Positions 14,210 through 15,601 of a stretch of 15,601 nt of DNA are shown in pieces; position 1 is the stretch's first letter, and every line of letters begins with the position of its first letter. The stretch is from contig JAZNPC010000059.1 of assembly GCA_045589455.1 (NCBI GenBank), positions 1 to 15,601 of the forward strand. The letters run 5' to 3'. A program made the translations under genes and the position numbers. The notes below the pieces were generated by a model. The model was not told the origin of the DNA. It searched no databases and was given only the letters and a program-made list of their open reading frames with translations. Source of the DNA: RGIG990 sp045589455 (GTDB lineage: Bacteria > Verrucomicrobiota > Kiritimatiellia > RFP12 > UBA3636).

Positions 14210-15235
14210 TTAGTTTGCCCAATCAAGATCATATTGAGCTGCCTTAGCAGTATTACCCTCTGAATCAATAACTCCAACAAACTCAGTAGTATAACCTGTA
14301 TTTCCAGTACCATTTTTCATTGCAAACACAAGTAAATAATTATTGTAGTGCGTATTATCAAGAGTCTTCATTTTAGGTGGTGACTGGAATAGCTTTGATG
14401 TAATATCAGAAGAGCGTCCCAAACCGAAAACTATTAGTCGAGGGCAAATGCCATCTGAATAGTAATCCTCTGGTGAGGAAGCAGTAAAATCCTCTGTAAT
14501 ATCATAATCAACACCTAATGCACGATATATATCTGCCTGATTTGGGTTGATTACAACAACAGGAGAACCATTTGTTAAAACCACAGGATAGAACGCACTC
14601 ATATCAGCACGATGACCAGGGCCACCATTGCGATAGGTTAAACCATTCTCATCACAAAAATCATCTGTATCTGTAACAAGTGGATAGCGGCTTGCAGGTC
14701 CTTTTGCTTGACCAGATGTAAAATTATGCATAAGCACTGTGCTTACACCTGCTTCATAAAGTGCGTCAACCTCTTTCTGGGTCAAATAGTGAATACCAAG
14801 GGAAGATCTAAAGCTACTTGGGATGCCTGAATTCTTTTTACGAGCCTCTAATACATCCCCACTTGTTGATGAAGTTACCCCTCCTGCATTGGAAATAGTT
14901 GCTGGCACATACTTAATACCAGCATAGACACCTGGATAATCAGTATCTGTATTTTTTGTCCAATCATATTCTCCAGGAGTACCTGTCCAAGACTTTCCAT
15001 CTGAACCTAAATCAATCAAGGACTCAACATAATCAAAAAGTCCTTCGTGATTTGTTTCTGCTACAAGGTATGTGTTGATTGTGCTTGTGATATTATTAAT
15101 ATTGGAGCGATTTGCCTTACGCGCAGCATCCTTTTGAATATCATTATACTTACCAATTGCTATTGTTGCGATAATTGCTAATACAGCAACAACTACTATT
15201 AACTCAATTAATGTAAAGCCCTTATTATTTTTCAT
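14210..15235 (-). CDS. Type IV pilin-like / pseudopilin protein with large C-terminal domain
   Basis: A 341-aa protein beginning MKNNKGFTLIEL, a class III (type IV prepilin) leader: basic hexapeptide, cleavage between Gly6 and Phe7, and Glu11 at mature position +5. The hydrophobic helix VVVAVLAIIATIAIG (14-28) follows, then the amphipathic helix expected of pilins (about 29-60). The remaining 280 residues are soluble, contain few cysteines and belong to no family I can name; most GspG/PilA pilins are only 130-170 aa. Proteins of this shape are common in PVC bacteria, often in large numbers, and are probably assembled or anchored by a type II secretion/type IV pilus-like machine, which is not in this window. 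AAGGA lies 7-8 nt before the ATG. A terminator follows, so it is likely a single-gene unit. Confidence 0.88.
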   Translation of the reverse strand: MKNNKGFTLIELIVVVAVLAIIATIAIGKYNDIQKDAARKANRSNINNITSTINTYLVAETNHEGLFDYVESLIDLGSDGKSWTGTPGEYDWTKNTDTDYPGVYAGIKYVPATISNAGGVTSSTSGDVLEARKKNSGIPSSFRSSLGIHYLTQKEVDALYEAGVSTVLMHNFTSGQAKGPASRYPLVTDTDDFCDENGLTYRNGGPGHRADMSAFYPVVLTNGSPVVVINPNQADIYRALGVDYDITEDFTASSPEDYYSDGICPRLIVFGLGRSSDITSKLFQSPPKMKTLDNTHYNNYLLVFAMKNGTGNTGYTTEFVGVIDSEGNTAKAAQYDLDWAN

Positions 15236-15339
15236 TTTATTTCCTTATACTCCATATTGTAGATAGAAACTTTTCCTATCATTAGAAACGCCTCTAAAAG
15301 CAAAAAGGTTCATTTTAAATAAAAAAACAATACAACATA

Positions 15340-15477
15340 CACGGATGGATGCTGAGATATCGGAGCATGGTGCTTTGCAAGAACACGGACACACGGAGTG
15401 TGATTTTCTACGCGGATATACACGGATGGGGGTGCTTTGATGATAGCGAAAAGTGCGAAATTCAAGAACACGGATGG
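15340..15477. repeat. Degenerate CACGGATGG repeat patch
   Basis: CACGGATGG occurs exactly three times (15340-15348, 15421-15429, 15469-15477), and CACGGA twice more (15384-15389, 15392-15397). CAAGAACACGGA is repeated exactly (15378-15389, 15463-15474), as is GGTGCTTTG (15369-15377, 15431-15439). Spacing is irregular, so this is not a CRISPR array. Similar CACGGAT/CGCAGAT words are, from memory, common in intergenic DNA of PVC bacteria, where they give rise to spurious short ORFs. Confidence 0.7.
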
Positions 15478-15541
15478 ACAAGTATGTATTCCTGTCAAGC
15501 AAAAAAAGAGGCAAATTTGATTTTTAGACAAAAAACTCTAC

Positions 15542-15565
15542 CGCAGATATATTTTCTGCGTTTTT
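15542..15565 (+). terminator. Possible intrinsic terminator (plus orientation)
   Basis: CGCAGA (15542-15547) and TCTGCG (15555-15560) form a 6-bp stem with a 7-nt loop, followed directly by TTTTT (15561-15565). No plus-strand gene precedes it in the window. In the minus orientation a T-run appears only 6 nt after the stem, so it could also serve a minus-strand gene beyond the right edge. Confidence 0.4.
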
Positions 15566-15601
15566 ATGATAAATTGTAAAATTTGTTGGTGTTATTTTTG
15601 A

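Larger units (their letters stand above)
15236..15601. other. Gene-free stretch with leader of the pilin-like gene
   Basis: Nothing here looks like a real gene on either strand; the short open frames are low in codon character and simply read through repeats. The part next to 15235 is AT-rich and presumably holds the pilin-like promoter, but I see no confident -35/-10 pair. The rest holds the repeat patch and the hairpin listed separately. Confidence 0.6.

Noticed and set aside
14083..14313. 76-residue minus-strand frame overlapping the end of the pilin-like gene
   Set aside because: A shadow in another frame of the pilin-like gene that also spans its terminator.
15340..15477. CRISPR array
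   Set aside because: The repeated unit is only 9-12 nt, spacing is irregular, and no cas gene is near.
15245..15579. Several short open frames on both strands at the right end
   Set aside because: They read through the CACGGA repeats, overlap one another in different frames, and have no ribosome site or recognisable domain.

Overview
The window reads as ordinary, AT-rich bacterial chromosome with every recognisable gene on the minus strand, so biological order runs from high to low coordinates. The best guess for the host is a PVC-superphylum bacterium, perhaps a Kiritimatiellae- or Lentisphaerae-like gut lineage. Reasons are a PknB-like membrane kinase homologue, a type IV pilin-like protein with a large C-terminal domain, a Gram-negative outer-membrane-type protein, ebo-type genes and CACGGA-type intergenic repeats. 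This placement is inference from memory of protein style; no rRNA or other phylogenetic marker was compared.

Region by region, in transcription order: (1) 15236-15601 holds no gene. It contains a degenerate CACGGATGG repeat patch and a hairpin. (2) 14210-15235 is a type IV pilin-like protein followed by its own terminator. (3) 13243-14007 is a secreted beta-barrel-like protein. Its promoter carries a perfect 15-bp palindrome, and a GNRA-loop terminator follows the gene. (4) 13010 down to 6376 is a tightly packed operon: GalM-type mutarotase, second exported GalM paralogue (putative lipoprotein), membrane-anchored Ser/Thr kinase homologue, multi-spanning GT39/ArnT-like glycosyltransferase, and DUF523 protein. 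The kinase homologue has lost both catalytic aspartates (HRD to HRN, DFG to NFN) and is probably a pseudokinase. (5) 6234 down to 4439 is a two-gene ebo-like unit: an EboB-type TatD-like hydrolase and an EboC-type UbiA prenyltransferase. It has a near-consensus sigma70 promoter with a palindrome over the -10. (6) 4151 down to 169 is a housekeeping run of proS, an HU/IHF-family gene, hisS and hisH, ending in a strong terminator.

Directly after that terminator's U-tract the sequence changes into the 5' end of a group II intron (133 down to 1, continuing off the window). Insertion behind an intrinsic terminator is the usual habit of group IIC introns. hisF, the normal partner of hisH, does not follow it here.

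The parts most worth following up are the mutarotase/pseudokinase/glycosyltransferase operon, which looks like an envelope-sugar system with a non-catalytic membrane sensor, and the minimal ebo pair with its own regulated promoter. Strict function is secure for proS, hisS, hisH, the HU protein and the GalM fold. The roles of the kinase homologue, glycosyltransferase, DUF523 protein, ebo pair and barrel protein are family-level only.
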